Below are positions 22,001 to 33,233 of a stretch of DNA of 64,000 bases, one piece after another. The position numbers and the translations under genes were made by a program. This DNA is from Hymenoscyphus infarciens (lineage: Eukaryota > Ascomycota > Leotiomycetes > Helotiales > Helotiaceae): NCBI GenBank assembly GCA_001414345.1, contig LLCB01000049.1, forward strand, positions 62,001 to 126,000, written 5' to 3'. The notes below the pieces were generated by a model that searched no databases, was not told where the DNA came from, and saw nothing but the letters and a program-made list of their open reading frames with translations. Numbering within the stretch: the first letter of the stretch is position 1; each line of letters begins with the position of its first letter.

Positions 22001-25000
22001 ATGTCTTCTCCATCCCATCGACGACAACGGAGTTCCCAGTCTGGGACTCCTAAACGAAAATCCCAACGAAATGCAATCCCCAGCAGTCCTCCCGATCCAG
22101 CAGCTGCACAACTTCTCAATGAAGCAGCGTCGTCACAAAGCAATGGCAACAACACCCCTCGACGTGCGCCTCCATCCTCCTCGCCCATGATGTATCGATC
22201 TTCTCCCGCAGATATAGCCAGAGCAAATCGGGAGAGAGAAGTCAGCTCCCCGTTGAGGCAGATGTCCAACACCCAACCCACGCAATCAGATGGGGATCGA
22301 ACGCCTCGCGCGAGTGGGCTCCTCAGAGGTAAGAGACAGCATGAGCAATAGTCTGAGAATGTCAAGATGGTGCTAACTGTGAGATAGATTCCTCTCCAAT
22401 CCAGTATGCGCCGAGTTCGAGCCCAGGCGGCTTCAACAGCAGACAGCAATCGCTTCAACCAGATTTGCGCAGCGAAAGCAGTGCTCTTTTCGTCCGCTCT
22501 TCTCGTACACCTGGTCCAGGCTCATCAATAAATAACACCAGGCGAGGAGATATCAATAATGAAAATGCGAATACCCCACGTACGCGCCGTCGCATCTTCA
22601 TGGACGAAAATGGGCGAATGATTAGAGATGTTGCCACTGAAGAGTCAGATGCTCCAACCTTTTCAAATGTAGATCAGACGACTTCTGATGCCCAGGCTAT
22701 GGGAGGAAACTCAACTTTATGCATTTGGGGTACCAATATTTCGGTCAACGACACAATGGCAAGTTTGAAGAGGTTTCTACGCGAATTCTCCAACAAATAT
22801 CGCATGTGGGCGGATGGCATGACACAGGAGGAGACTCAGATGGACGAGAACGCCGAAACCAAGAAATACATGGTAATCATGCAGAATATGATGACTCTGG
22901 GTGTCACTTGTCTCAGCTTGGATTTCAAGGATCTGAAAGCATTCCCACCAACACAGAAGCTTTGGCAGCAAGCCCAGGATTATCCCCAAGATATTGTAAG
23001 TTTGATGGATCAGGCAATCAAGGATATGATGTTTGGTTTGGCTGAGGAACAGATGGCAAAAGAGCGCAGATCTCAAAGTAGCTCTGTTGGATTGGCCAAC
23101 CAAAATAATGTTCCAAGCTCCGATCCTCCAGTTCCAAGTTCTGATCGTATGGGATCCGATGCGCCAACTCCAAGACCCGCGGAATCGGCCGAGATTGATT
23201 GGACCTCAGAAGTTCAGAGCAGGAACTATAGAGTAAGACTGTTCGGTCTGGACGATACTGTCAACATGAGAGATTTAAACCCTTCAGGTATGAGTCAATT
23301 CGCCTATCTCTATATTAATTCTAATTTTTATAGATGTCGACAAAATTGTTGCTATCAAAGGACTTGTCATTCGAACAACACCCATTCTCCCAGATATGAA
23401 GGATGCTTTCTTCAAGTGCCAAGTTTGCAATCACACAGTCAAGGTTGATATCGATCGTGGAAGAATTGCTGAGCCAACACAATGTCCTCGCCCAATCTGC
23501 AAATCGCCCAATTCCATGCAAATTGTACACAACCGTTCCGGTTTTGCCGACAAACAAGTCATCAAGTTACAAGAGACCCCCGATTCGGTGCCTGCAGGTC
23601 AAACGCCTCATTCAGTTTCCATGTGTGCTTACGATGACTTGGTCGACTTGTGCAAGGCTGGTGACAGAGTTGAAGTTACTGGCATTTTCAGGGCAAGCCC
23701 TGTTCGAGTCAATCCTCGCCAACGAACCATGAAGAGTGTATATAAGACTTATATCGATATCATCCACATTCAAAAAGTCGACAAGAAGCGAATGGGAATT
23801 GATGTTTCCACCGTCGACCAAGAGCTTGCCGATGGAACTAGCACGATTGAGCAGACTCGAAAGGTTTCCGAGGAAGAGGAGGAGAAAATCAAAGCTACTG
23901 CAGCCAGGCCAGATATCTACGAGCTCCTTTCTCGATCCCTTGCTCCTAGTATCTTCGAGATGGACGACGTCAAGAAGGGAATTCTTCTCCAACTCTTTGG
24001 TGGAACCAACAAGTCTTTCGAAAAAGGAGGAAGCCCGAAATACAGAGGAGATATCAATATTCTACTCTGTGGTGACCCCTCGACATCTAAATCGCAATTG
24101 CTCCAATACGTCCACAAGATCGCACCTCGGGGTGTTTATACTAGTGGTAAAGGCTCTTCTGCCGTTGGTTTGACTGCGTATGTTACTCGAGACCCTGAAA
24201 CTCGTCAACTTGTGCTTGAGTCCGGTGCGCTTGTGTTATCAGACGGTGGTGTTTGTTGTATTGATGAGTTTGATAAGATGTCCGACGCTACTAGGTCTGT
24301 CTTGCACGAAGTCATGGAACAGCAAACCGTCTCTATCGCCAAGGCTGGTATTATCACGACATTGAATGCACGAACTAGTATTCTCGCATCGGCAAATCCC
24401 ATTGGAAGCAAGTACAATCCAAACTTGCCAGTTCCCCAAAACATCGACCTTCCACCTACGCTATTGTCCAGATTTGATTTGGTCTATCTCATTTTGGATC
24501 GAATTGATGAGACGAATGACAGACGCCTTGCGAGACATTTATTAAGCATGTACTTGGATGATAAGCCACAAAGCGCTGCCCAAGGACAAGAAATCCTCGT
24601 AAGTTCCTCCAATTCCCCGTCTTTTTCAACCTGCTAACCAAAATAAAGCCCATTGAATTCCTCACATCATACATCTCCTACGCCCGTACAAATTGCCAAC
24701 CACGCATCAGCGCCGAAGCATCCAAAGAACTCGTCTCAGCCTACGTCGAAATGCGCAAACTCGGCGAGGATGTCCGCGCCGCCGAACGACGAATCACGGC
24801 CACAACTAGACAACTCGAATCCATGATCCGTCTCGCCGAAGCGCACGCCAAAATGCGTCTCTCAGAAACCGTCACCGCAGAAGATGTCCAAGAAGCAGTT
24901 CGTCTCATCAAGAGTGCCTTGAAACAGGCAGCTACCGATGCACGCACTGGATTGATTGATATGAGTCTGTTGACGGAGGGTACTAGTGCTAGTGAGAGAC

Positions 25001-25233
25001 GTCGAAAGGCGGATTTGAAGACTGCTGTTTTGACGCTTTTGGATGAGATGACAAGACAGGGACAAGCAGCTAGATATTCGGAGGTTGTGAGACGCTTGGG
25101 GGAGCAGAGTAGTTTGAGTATTGAGGCCAATGAGTTTGCGGAGGCGATTAGGGGGTTGGAGCAGGAGGGGAGTGTTATGGTTGTTGGGGAGGGGGCGAGG
25201 AAGAGTATTCGTCGGGTTACCGGGTTGGCATAG
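22001..25233 (+). CDS. MCM4: DNA replication licensing helicase subunit MCM4
   Basis: Four exons (22001-22328, 22388-23287, 23334-24598, 24649-25233) with introns of 59, 46 and 50 bp give 1025 aa. The Ser/Pro-rich N-terminal tail with many SP/TP sites is the part phosphorylated by CDK and DDK in known MCM4 proteins. Next come the MCM N-terminal domain with a zinc-binding set (CQVC at about 437, then CPRPIC), the AAA+ core with Walker [11 protein letters not shown] near 655, Walker B CIDEFDKM near 716 and arginine finger SRFDLV near 787, and the C-terminal winged-helix region. MCM4 is one of six subunits of the MCM2-7 ring loaded at origins. The paralogue call as MCM4 rests on GMLLQLFGG-like and N-terminal features (for example [11 protein letters not shown]). 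All joins are in frame. The start ATG follows CAACA. Confidence 0.96.
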
Positions 25234-25485
25234 TTTGATGGATAACAGATGTTATGGGCGTTTGTGTGTGCTTTTTTTTGTATCGCGTTCGGAAGAGGAT
25301 TAAGATGAGGGTAATGATTGATGGTTATGAAGGTATGGGAAACCTCCTAGTTTTTATTCTTGCAAAATGCTAAAGTAGATCTTCAACAACCACATTTCCC
25401 GTCATCATCCTCTCCGAGCTATATCCTCCTAAAAATAACTCGTACTCCTCTCACCACCTACCCCATCCCTACTTACAGAAGCATA

Positions 25486-26050
25486 CTAATACCAAACAAC
25501 ATGACTGCCCTCCCCCTTCAACCCCGCCTTCTCAACCAACTCCCTAAGCACCCCCTTAATTCTCTGCACCATAACCTCCGCATACCCCGGTCCAATAGGC
25601 GGAGCATCCTTACTCAAATCACATCTCCACCACCCCTCGCCCTTGCTATTTCTATATATCTCCTCCAACAACTTATCTCCATATTTTCCACTAAGCAAGA
25701 TTGCGACAGATGGACGGGTGTAGTTTCTGGTGCCTAGTTTTTCGGAGATGTTGGACTTGGGAAGAGGAAGGGGGGCGGAGGCGAGGAGGGAGGTGATTTC
25801 GAGGGCTGTTTGGGAAGGCGATAGAGGTGTGGATTACTTGTTAGGGGTGATTAGTTGTTTTGGTGTTTGAGTAGGTGGAGTGGGGGAGTGGGAAGAATGG
25901 GGAGAGAGAAGAAAGCAGACCTTCATGTTCTGGTTTCAAAAGTGCGATGACTACTTTTGCGATTAGGGGAGTTTTTCCGACAAGAACGATTGGGATTGGT
26001 GTCTCGGTTATTTTCGCTTCTATCTGCTGCCGTACGTGGATCTAGGATTG
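25486..26050 (-). CDS. Small hypothetical fungal protein, start unresolved
   Basis: The 3' exon ends at TAA/TAG near 25486 and encodes RPSVAILLSGKYGDKLLEEI onward, then a WWRCDLSKDAPPIGPGYAE segment and a final KGEGSHVVWY. Farther upstream the minus strand reads ETPIPIVLVGKTPLIAKVV and ALLKPEHE before a GT donor at about 25920. The two parts resemble one conserved ascomycete protein family of unknown function with a Rossmann-like start. The join is uncertain: the acceptor at AAACAG (giving HEALEITSLL) closes the frame, whereas another at AACAAG does not. No ATG precedes the first strand. A TAG lies a few codons upstream, so a further exon or damage must be assumed. I do not know the function. 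Confidence 0.45.
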
Positions 26051-26547
26051 AAATTGTGGTTTGAACTTGAAGTGAGGCATACGTTTGAATTGATTTCTCA
26101 TGCGTCGACAGAGGGAAATACTCTTCTACTTGTACATCCTAACTCTCTCGATCCGTGTCGACTTCCTGGAATGAACACATCTTCCTATCGTTCTCTTCAT
26201 GTTTCGTTGCCGGGATTTTGCTTGGTTTCAAATTCGTCATCGATTATGAGGTTTTACGAGGGGAGTTGTCGATATTAATATTTGACGCACGAAGCTTGAA
26301 GAATACAACCCCGCAAGTTTGCGTTACATTATGCCGTGCCATCTTACTCAGTCAACCGAGACTTGAAAGGAAAAATGGCTCGGTATCCAAATAGGAATTC
26401 AGCTCGTCAAGGTTTCTTCATTATTGCATCTAGCAAGGAATATTGCCCCGTCCGAATGATCGCTTAGGAGGAAGTAGACTAGGCCCCTCTGCACTTCCCG
26501 CATTACTCCCATCTGAATTTCAATCAAGCATCTTTCGGAAACGGCAC
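26051..26547. other. Intergenic
   Basis: This lies between the small hypothetical gene and the 3' end of the phytase-like gene. I see no supported gene. Confidence 0.4.
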
Positions 26548-28424
26548 TCAATTTTCCGGTAATGTGATCTTGAAAACAAGTGCCTGGCTATCAAGATTGA
26601 ATCCAGATGGATCAGAATACGGCTGCAGACCTCCATGCATATATCCATCCTGCGTAATGAAGTCATTGTCGCTGACGCTGAAAACAAACCACTCGTTATC
26701 CGCCCCAGTTAGGCCATCGACAGGAACCATTCCAATACTTTCCCACTTCTCATTCAGGAGCCTGGAGTCTTGATCTCCGCCGTTGTGAACACCGAACCGG
26801 TTAAGTTGAGCGTTGAGATTGAAGTCGATGAATGGGCAGTATTCTGCGGGTATGATCTTGGTTTTTAAAACACCCTTGGAGCTTGCAATATTGCAAGTGG
26901 TGCAATCATAAGTGGTCCCTTTGATGTCCGTCGCCAAGTCTACATTGAAGACATCAATATGACGGTAGACGGAAGTTGAATCTTCCTGACCATGGCCCGC
27001 CCCGGAGTCCCGCGAGAGAATAAAAAAGTTTCCACCTTGGATATTGAAGATCTCGGACTGACCGGCAACTTCTGAATTCTTACTTGTTGTGAATGGAAGT
27101 GGGACCACATACTCATTGATGTAGACGGGGTTGGAAGGGTCAGTAATGTTGTATTTGACAAGTCGAGAGTAACGGCGATTTGATTTTTTAAGACCTCCTT
27201 CCTGATTCGCTGCAGCCTGGAGCAGAACAGAAAGCGATGTTCCGTCTTGAGAAATACCCATGCCCTCAAATCCCTTGTTGTTGTTACGGCCCGTTGGGTT
27301 ATCCTCCGCACTGGCTGAAAATGATTCTTCGCCATTTCGCATAGGTATTACTAGATTGAATTAGTTTAAACTTTTAAAAAAATGTATACCAAAGCACTAC
27401 ATACTGGCGTCATTGGGTCGAATGGCATTTACCATTTTACCAGCTGTATCGAACCGATACACGTAGGGCCCATATTCGTCGGACAGATAGAAGCCACCGC
27501 CAGGGGCAAGAGCGAGACCCTCAGCATCAATGGCAATGGCTTTCCCGCCTGGGCCAGAACCTCCCCACCCGTCACCCGAAAATGTTGCAGCAGGCAAGTC
27601 CGGAAATCCAGGATAGGTAATATGGCCGCTCACATCTGCATCCAAACCTGTCGTTGGAGTGGTTCCGTCAGGGGCGAAAAGAAGGGTTGAGTCTTGATAG
27701 GTAATGATCAGATTGTCACTGGAAGGATTATTGACCGTTGCGTTTGGCGAAGGCGTGAATGCTATGCCGAATTTGTGAACTCTTGCTTGGAAGTTTAGTG
27801 TGCCTTGTGTGTTCCTAAAACCAATCAGTAAAAAATTACTACTACAAATGTTGCAAGAGTTTTGGTCATTGTTCTATCACCTGCTTGACCAAGAATTATA
27901 CGGAACAGTCTAAGTGTATTCACGAAAGTTTGGAAGAACTAGGAGATCAATTTCCTAATTCCACTAAAGATTCTAGATTAACGGCTAGAAATGACCGGAA
28001 ATAGTTTGTACTATAAGATGAAAGGGTGCCGGGAGGCAATGCCTGGGCGTTTGAGAAGAAGAGAAACCCCTCAATCATGACTTCTCCATGTCGTGATTTT
28101 TGACAACTCAGGTACAAGGCTAGCTCGTAAATAAAAAATAACCGGCACTTACCATCCTCGATCAGGCAAAGCATACATGACCCCGGTGTAACTACCATTT
28201 GGGAGCTTAACCCACTGAGCTCGATCAAAAGCAATGGCTGAACCAAAGCCTCCCAGCGTATCCCCAAATTTGTCCCGTGCATTCGATGGTACTAGTCCAA
28301 ATCCAGCCAGAGAATCGTAGGTATAGTTTTTCCCGGCGCAGAGCGCTTTGCTCACATAGTCGCTCGATTGTGCGGCCACAATTGCTGCAAAAGAGGTGGC
28401 AAAAAGGGGGTTGAAGAAGAGCAT
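26548..28424 (-). CDS. Secreted phytase-like esterase-domain protein
   Basis: Three exons (28424-28153, 27814-27405, 27350-26548) give 494 aa. The signal peptide (MLFFNPLFATSFAAIVAAQS) is followed by a beta-propeller-type domain seen as GFGSAIAFD, GVMYALPDRGW, then GLALAPGGGFYLSDEYGP, KGFEGMGIS, FFILSRDSGAGHG and a closing PYSDPSGFNLDSQALVF. This is the pattern of 'esterase-like activity of phytase' proteins (PF13449), thought to act on phosphate esters outside the cell; the natural substrate is unproven. Intron 1 is 338 bp (28152-27815), far longer than the 54-bp intron 2. Its interior has no recognisable repeat. The alternative start at 28709 would precede the signal peptide and is unlikely. 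A G-rich tract and a TATA-like box lie directly upstream. Confidence 0.88.
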
Positions 28425-28501
28425 GATGATGGGAAACGAATGGCTGCTTCTTGGGAAGACTGTGTGGTTGACGGAGACTTCGATCGAAGGGCTCGAGTTC
28501 T

Positions 28502-28551
28502 CTATATAATTAATAATAGAGGGGGGTACGGGGGTACGGGGGTACTCGGGG
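28502..28551. promoter_or_regulatory. TATA-like box and G-quadruplex-type G-tract
   Basis: On the plus strand, 28521-28551 reads G6-TAC-G5-TAC-G5-TACTC-G4, which fits the canonical four-run G-quadruplex pattern with loops of 3-5. It lies on the template strand of the phytase-like gene, about 97-127 bp upstream of its ATG. Next to it, at about 28502-28512, the minus strand shows ATTATATAGA, a TATA-like box. The function is inferred only from position. Confidence 0.45.
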
Positions 28552-28958
28552 TGTTGAGCCCCCCCCGAAATCCTTTGCGGTCTTACCAATGTGTCACGAA
28601 GGGAAGTTCGGACGGTAGTGCATGCGGTGGCAACACCCTCGACAGCTTCAATTCGTAGCTTGAGGGCTTCATCCATGATCAAGAATTGAGATACCCCGAG
28701 TCCTGACATCCAATGGTCTCCCCATGATGCACAAAGTCGATAAAAAATGTGGTCGCTCCTTCCTAATTGCGTGGAGCTTCATTTCGGTCGGAAAAGCGGC
28801 ACTAAATATTCTGGAATCCCTATGACACGGAGTCGGGATGAACCCGGGCCGATTGGGCCCTTCCGATATTCGCATGAGCAATGTTTCTTAATTGGCTGGC
28901 TTTGCCTCTGCCTCTATATCAGCATAATAAACCAGATCCATCGAACTCAAAATCTATC

Positions 28959-30770
28959 TCAGTTCATCTCATCATCAGCAAACACAGCTGGCGGCGCAAC
29001 ATGAACTTCCCAGAACTTGGTAATCCCCTTCTCCATATTTCTCTTCTGTTCATCCGTCCTCGAATCATTCCCATAACGTTCATGAGTAACACCTACATCG
29101 AGAACACCTGTTCTACTACCGTCCTTTAGAAATCGCAAAAACTCCATGCTAACTCTCACATATTCTCTCAAGCCATCCTTAACGTTAATCGTCGCTCCAG
29201 TGGTCCAGGACAAAAGTAAAGGCTCGATTAAAGGTGCATCCGTGATACTCGGATGAGACGTTTTCATCGAGGTCATGAACCAAGTTGCTCCAACACGTTG
29301 AAGAACATCTAGAGCAATATCCCGGACAGTATCGAAATGCGGCCGACCGTAGAAGATTGTATGCGCTTTTGACCAGGAATCGGAATGTACTATCAAAAGC
29401 GGTACGTCGATGTCTGTATTAAGACGCCCGGAAGATTTGCCAGGATCAAAAATGATGCCTCCGATGGCAGGATTAGGCCCCTTTTCCACATCAATCGTTG
29501 AGTTGGCGATTTTGTTGGCGCTCTGTAGAGCTTGCAATGCGCCCGTCGCTCCAAATGAGTGGCCAGCAATCGCAACATGCGAGAAGTCTAACCGGTTTTT
29601 CCAATCCCCCAGACCTTGTCCCTCCTTCCGATAGTTCGCTTTGTGTATCGTCTCTCCTTTACCAGCATTTAGAGCTTGCAACACAGCAATGGTCTCTTGT
29701 ATTTCCGCATCCCGGAATTCGAGCTTCTGAAACCTCCAATCGTCATTGGATATTTCGTCGTCTGACTCCTTGGAGTCTCGCAGTTGATCGGCTCTGGACA
29801 AGAACACATTCTTCTTCTCCCCGCCACCCAAGTTTACTATCGATCCGGGACAGCTGCCATCTCTATGCTCAATCGTTGCGACGACCACCCCTCGGCTTGC
29901 AAGCTCGCCACAGTAAGCGGTGTAATCCGTTCGAGAGCTCACATCACCATGAGATAGTACGACTACCGGGTATTGCTGTAGCTCCTCCGCATCTGTTTCA
30001 TCCTCCTCTTGTTTGGAGTCGGCGAGCAAAGGCACGTCGACTTTGGCCGGAATGTTGATACTGCTTGCCAGCCCCCAGAGCGCAAAAGTAAATATTCGCC
30101 TTCCGAAGAAATTGTTGAAGTGGGCTGCCGTAGCATATCCTTCGGCTATGATGCTAATTGGCCTTGGAAACCACTTGTGAGGAGATTTGGAGCTCTTGAC
30201 ATCTTTGTCTGCGGGGTAGTAAAGAGTAAAAAGTACGGTATCGAGTTCGAAGGCAGGCTTGCCGTCTTTATAAACTGCGCTGTTGATCTTTCGTGGCTCT
30301 TGGACCGGGACTTCGATGTCTACAGTGCCCACGCCGTGCTGGCCGGTATACTTTGGCAATTTTGAAGCAAAAAGAGGTGACCCGACGATATAGCAGTAAA
30401 GGACATAAAGAGCTACAATAGTGAAGACTATGTATCCCACGGTGAGCCTTGGTTTGAACAGCTCTGCTGCGCTCTCTGCTCGTCGCCAGGGGGTTTGATA
30501 TTGATCCTCATCCATCCATCTTGGCCGTATGCTTGCCATCTTGCTCCTGCCTTTGCGTGTAGCTCGTACGAGCCAAGTTCGAAATGTTCTTGGAGTATGC
30601 TGTAGCCACCTCGGCTGTATGGCGTTTTGTCTTGCCGGTCTTTCAGAATAGTCGCTATCAGTCTCGAGAAATGACAGGGGCGCGTCAGGATCTGGTTCCG
30701 AGTCTCCAGGACGATAAAAGGCTTCCTCGTCGTAAGGCTCTAGCTCAAAATCGTCGTGATATCGTGGCAT
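28959..30770 (-). CDS. Membrane-anchored PAF-acetylhydrolase-like lipase/esterase
   Basis: One uninterrupted frame encodes 603 aa. After an acidic, then Arg-rich cytosolic N-terminus, one hydrophobic helix (VGYIVFTIVALYVLYCYIV, about residues 109-127) anchors the protein. The rest is an alpha/beta hydrolase of the platelet-activating-factor acetylhydrolase type (PF03403): YPVVVLSHGDVSSRTDY forms the oxyanion loop, AGHSFGAT near residues 400-407 carries the nucleophile Ser, GGIIFDPG supplies the acid region and TSHPSITD the likely His. Such enzymes cleave short or oxidised acyl chains from phospholipids. No intron is needed. The start at 30770 has an AATGCCA context. An in-membrane location facing the lumen or outside is inferred from one N-terminal helix. 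Confidence 0.9.
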   Translation of the reverse strand: MPRYHDDFELEPYDEEAFYRPGDSEPDPDAPLSFLETDSDYSERPARQNAIQPRWLQHTPRTFRTWLVRATRKGRSKMASIRPRWMDEDQYQTPWRRAESAAELFKPRLTVGYIVFTIVALYVLYCYIVGSPLFASKLPKYTGQHGVGTVDIEVPVQEPRKINSAVYKDGKPAFELDTVLFTLYYPADKDVKSSKSPHKWFPRPISIIAEGYATAAHFNNFFGRRIFTFALWGLASSINIPAKVDVPLLADSKQEEDETDAEELQQYPVVVLSHGDVSSRTDYTAYCGELASRGVVVATIEHRDGSCPGSIVNLGGGEKKNVFLSRADQLRDSKESDDEISNDDWRFQKLEFRDAEIQETIAVLQALNAGKGETIHKANYRKEGQGLGDWKNRLDFSHVAIAGHSFGATGALQALQSANKIANSTIDVEKGPNPAIGGIIFDPGKSSGRLNTDIDVPLLIVHSDSWSKAHTIFYGRPHFDTVRDIALDVLQRVGATWFMTSMKTSHPSITDAPLIEPLLLSWTTGATINVKDGLREYVRVSMEFLRFLKDGSRTGVLDVGVTHERYGNDSRTDEQKRNMEKGITKFWEVHVAPPAVFADDEMN

Positions 30771-31615
30771 TCTATTTCGACATTAGGTACAAATAAAGAC
30801 CCGCTACTGTACATGCCGTTGCGAGGTAGGATGGCGATTCTCTTGAACGTTAACGTCCAAATTTCGTTCCCTCCGGAGTCTCGGAAATAGCTAATTCTCG
30901 AGTTCGCCGGTGTAGGGTCTGAGATAGATGATATATCGATGGAGGAGATTTCACCTTCCTCTGTTCCGGCTGGTATCTCGAGAACGATTAAAGAATGAAC
31001 CTTTGTGAAGTCGGTGTTCATGCGAGCCGATGATGATGTCACAGTACTGACTCAGCAGCTAGTTAATGCGCTCTTCTGCGCTCTGCCTGCGAAAGTTACT
31101 TACTCTTTCTACACTACCAGAGCGCATAACCCTAGAAGTGATATTCCGGAGATGTATCGAAGGACATTTTGGAGTACAAAAAAGATAAAAACCAGGAGAC
31201 GTCAACAATTTCTATCGACTCCCTATTTCCATCGGGATAACTTCGGACCAGTTTCTCATCACGTGTCTATCCTCCTGACGGTCGCCTGGCATGGATGGAT
31301 TTCTGAAACCTCGTATCCTAACTCCTAACCACAACAACGTTTGCCCTGCCCCGTTCATCTGACTCGGCCTGAACGACATCATGCAAATCATGAGAGGTAA
31401 GGTTCACCAGGTTTGATCAGCAAAGGTTCAGGGCGCCAGCATGCAAAACTCCTGTACCCACAGCGAGCCGCATAAGATGTGATGTATGCGCCTTGAACAC
31501 GTTCAACTTTCTCTCCTTGTTCTTATTTGCATCGTCGTCATTCTGTTCTCTTGCTCTGGCCCAGCCCTCTTTTTATTTCTATAAACAATTACATTCTTTT
31601 TTCACAGTCGTTATT
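30771..31615. other. Divergent intergenic region
   Basis: This holds the promoters of the PAF-acetylhydrolase-like gene (-) and the GH5 gene (+), 845 bp between the two ATGs. The minus-strand frame at 30740-31042 overlaps the start of the hydrolase gene and could be a 5' extension or chance; I leave it out. Confidence 0.45.
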
Positions 31616-33233
31616 ATGCTTTTCAAATCACTCGTTATTCTTGGAGGGGCGGCTTTGGCGGCAGCCAAAGTGCAATTTATGGTATACACGCCTGATTCTG
31701 CGACGGACCTGAGCTCAAGTATTGACATGGGCTCAGGGAATCAATATCGCAGGCTTCGAATTCGGATGCTTGATCGATGGAACATGCCCAACAGGATCAG
31801 CTAGTCCTCCGTTGAGTGACGGACCCGGACAAATGCAACATTTCGTAAAGGACGACCAATTGAACATTTTCCGACTTCGTAGGTCGTTACAATTGTCCCA
31901 TCGAAGTCACTGTTAACCGAAAGCAGCTGTATCGTGGCAATTTCTAGTCAATAATAAACTCGGAGGCACCCTCGATTCGACCAACTTTGGGAAATACGAC
32001 CAATTAATGCAAGCTTGTCTCGCAACAGGCGCATACTGTGCTATAGACGTACATAATTTCGCGCGATGGAATGGTAAAATAATTGGACAAGATGGTGGAC
32101 CTACCGATGCGCAATTTGCAGATCTCTGGGCACAACTGGCAACGAAATACAAGTCGAGCACAAAAGTTATTTTCGGGTTGATGAATGAGCCGCATGATGT
32201 GGATATCACTGCGTGGGCGGCATCTTGTCAAGCAGCAGTTACGGCAATTCGAAATGCTGGTGCAACTTCGCAGATGATTCTCCTGCCGGGAAATAATTTT
32301 ACGAGCGCTGCGACTTTTGTCAGTGGAGGCAGTGGAGCTGCGTTGCTTGCGGTTAGGAATCCAGATGCTTCTAGTACTGGACTGTTGATGGATATCCACA
32401 AATATCTCGATTCCGATAACTCTGGAAATCATGCAGAGTGTACCACGGATAATGTTGAGGCCTTCACAAGTGTCGCTCAATTCTTGAGAGAGAACAGTAG
32501 ACAGGCCATCGTGAGCGAGACGGGTGCTGGTAGTACTGATTCCGTAAGTATTTCACCAACCCTTGAAAGAAGGACATTTTATTCTACGTTTATTCTAACA
32601 ATTCGAAAGTGCTTCACAGCTTTTTGTGCCCAAAATACATTCATAAACCAGAACTCGGATGTATTCCTGGGTATCATCGCCTGGGGGGCGGGCAGTTTCG
32701 CAACCTCATACACACTCAGCTTAACACCCACAAAATCAAACGGAAAATTTGTAGACAACAAACTTGCATCTCAATGTGTGGTATCAAACTGGCTCAACGC
32801 AGCAACAGCCATTGTCACCTCCACTGTCGTCGCGAGCAGTACAGTAGTAGCACCTACAGTAGTTCCATCCGTAGCATCGTCCGCAGATATCGTTGTTTCC
32901 AGCTCGACAAACGCCGCTGCGAAAGTTACCGGAAGTTCGTCTGAAAATTCCGGAAATGGATCTGCTAGTGAAGTGGCCACGAAGTCAGAAGGTACTACTC
33001 TCGTTGCCAGTGGTAGTACCCAATCTAAGGCAGCTACACTTTCGGCTTCCCCGACTGTAGCTTCGAGCACTGGAAGCCTTTCGTCTGGGTCAAAGAACAA
33101 TTCTTCGAGCTCGACGACTTCGGGAAATACTGCTGCACCTTCGACGCAGATTTCGAGTGGGTTGGTGTCGAGTGTATTTAGTAGTAGCTTGGTTGTTGGC
33201 CTGTGTGGGGTTTTGGTCGTCTTGTTATTATGA
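31616..33233 (+). CDS. GH5 endo-beta-1,4-glucanase with GPI-anchor-type tail
   Basis: Four exons (31616-31681, 31737-31878, 31927-32543, 32610-33233) give 482 aa. The signal peptide is followed by QFMGINIAGFEFGC, rebuilt over intron 1. The catalytic core shows IDVHNFARWNG, GLMNEPHD with the acid/base Glu at about 152 and VSETG with the nucleophile Glu at about 266. The order and spacing match fungal Cel5 (EGII-like) cellulases of family GH5. Intron 3 is 66 bp, a multiple of three and stop-free. The C-terminus is not a CBM1 but a long Ser/Thr/Ala-rich stretch ending in a hydrophobic tail (VVGLCGVLVVLLL), the layout of a GPI-anchored cell-surface enzyme. Canonical PVGWQ is PVSWQ here. Cellulose or mixed-glucan cleavage at the cell surface is expected. 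Confidence 0.93.

Noticed and set aside
21829..22458. 209-codon minus-strand frame
   Set aside because: It overlaps the MCM4 promoter and N-terminal exon, whose plus-strand frame is supported.
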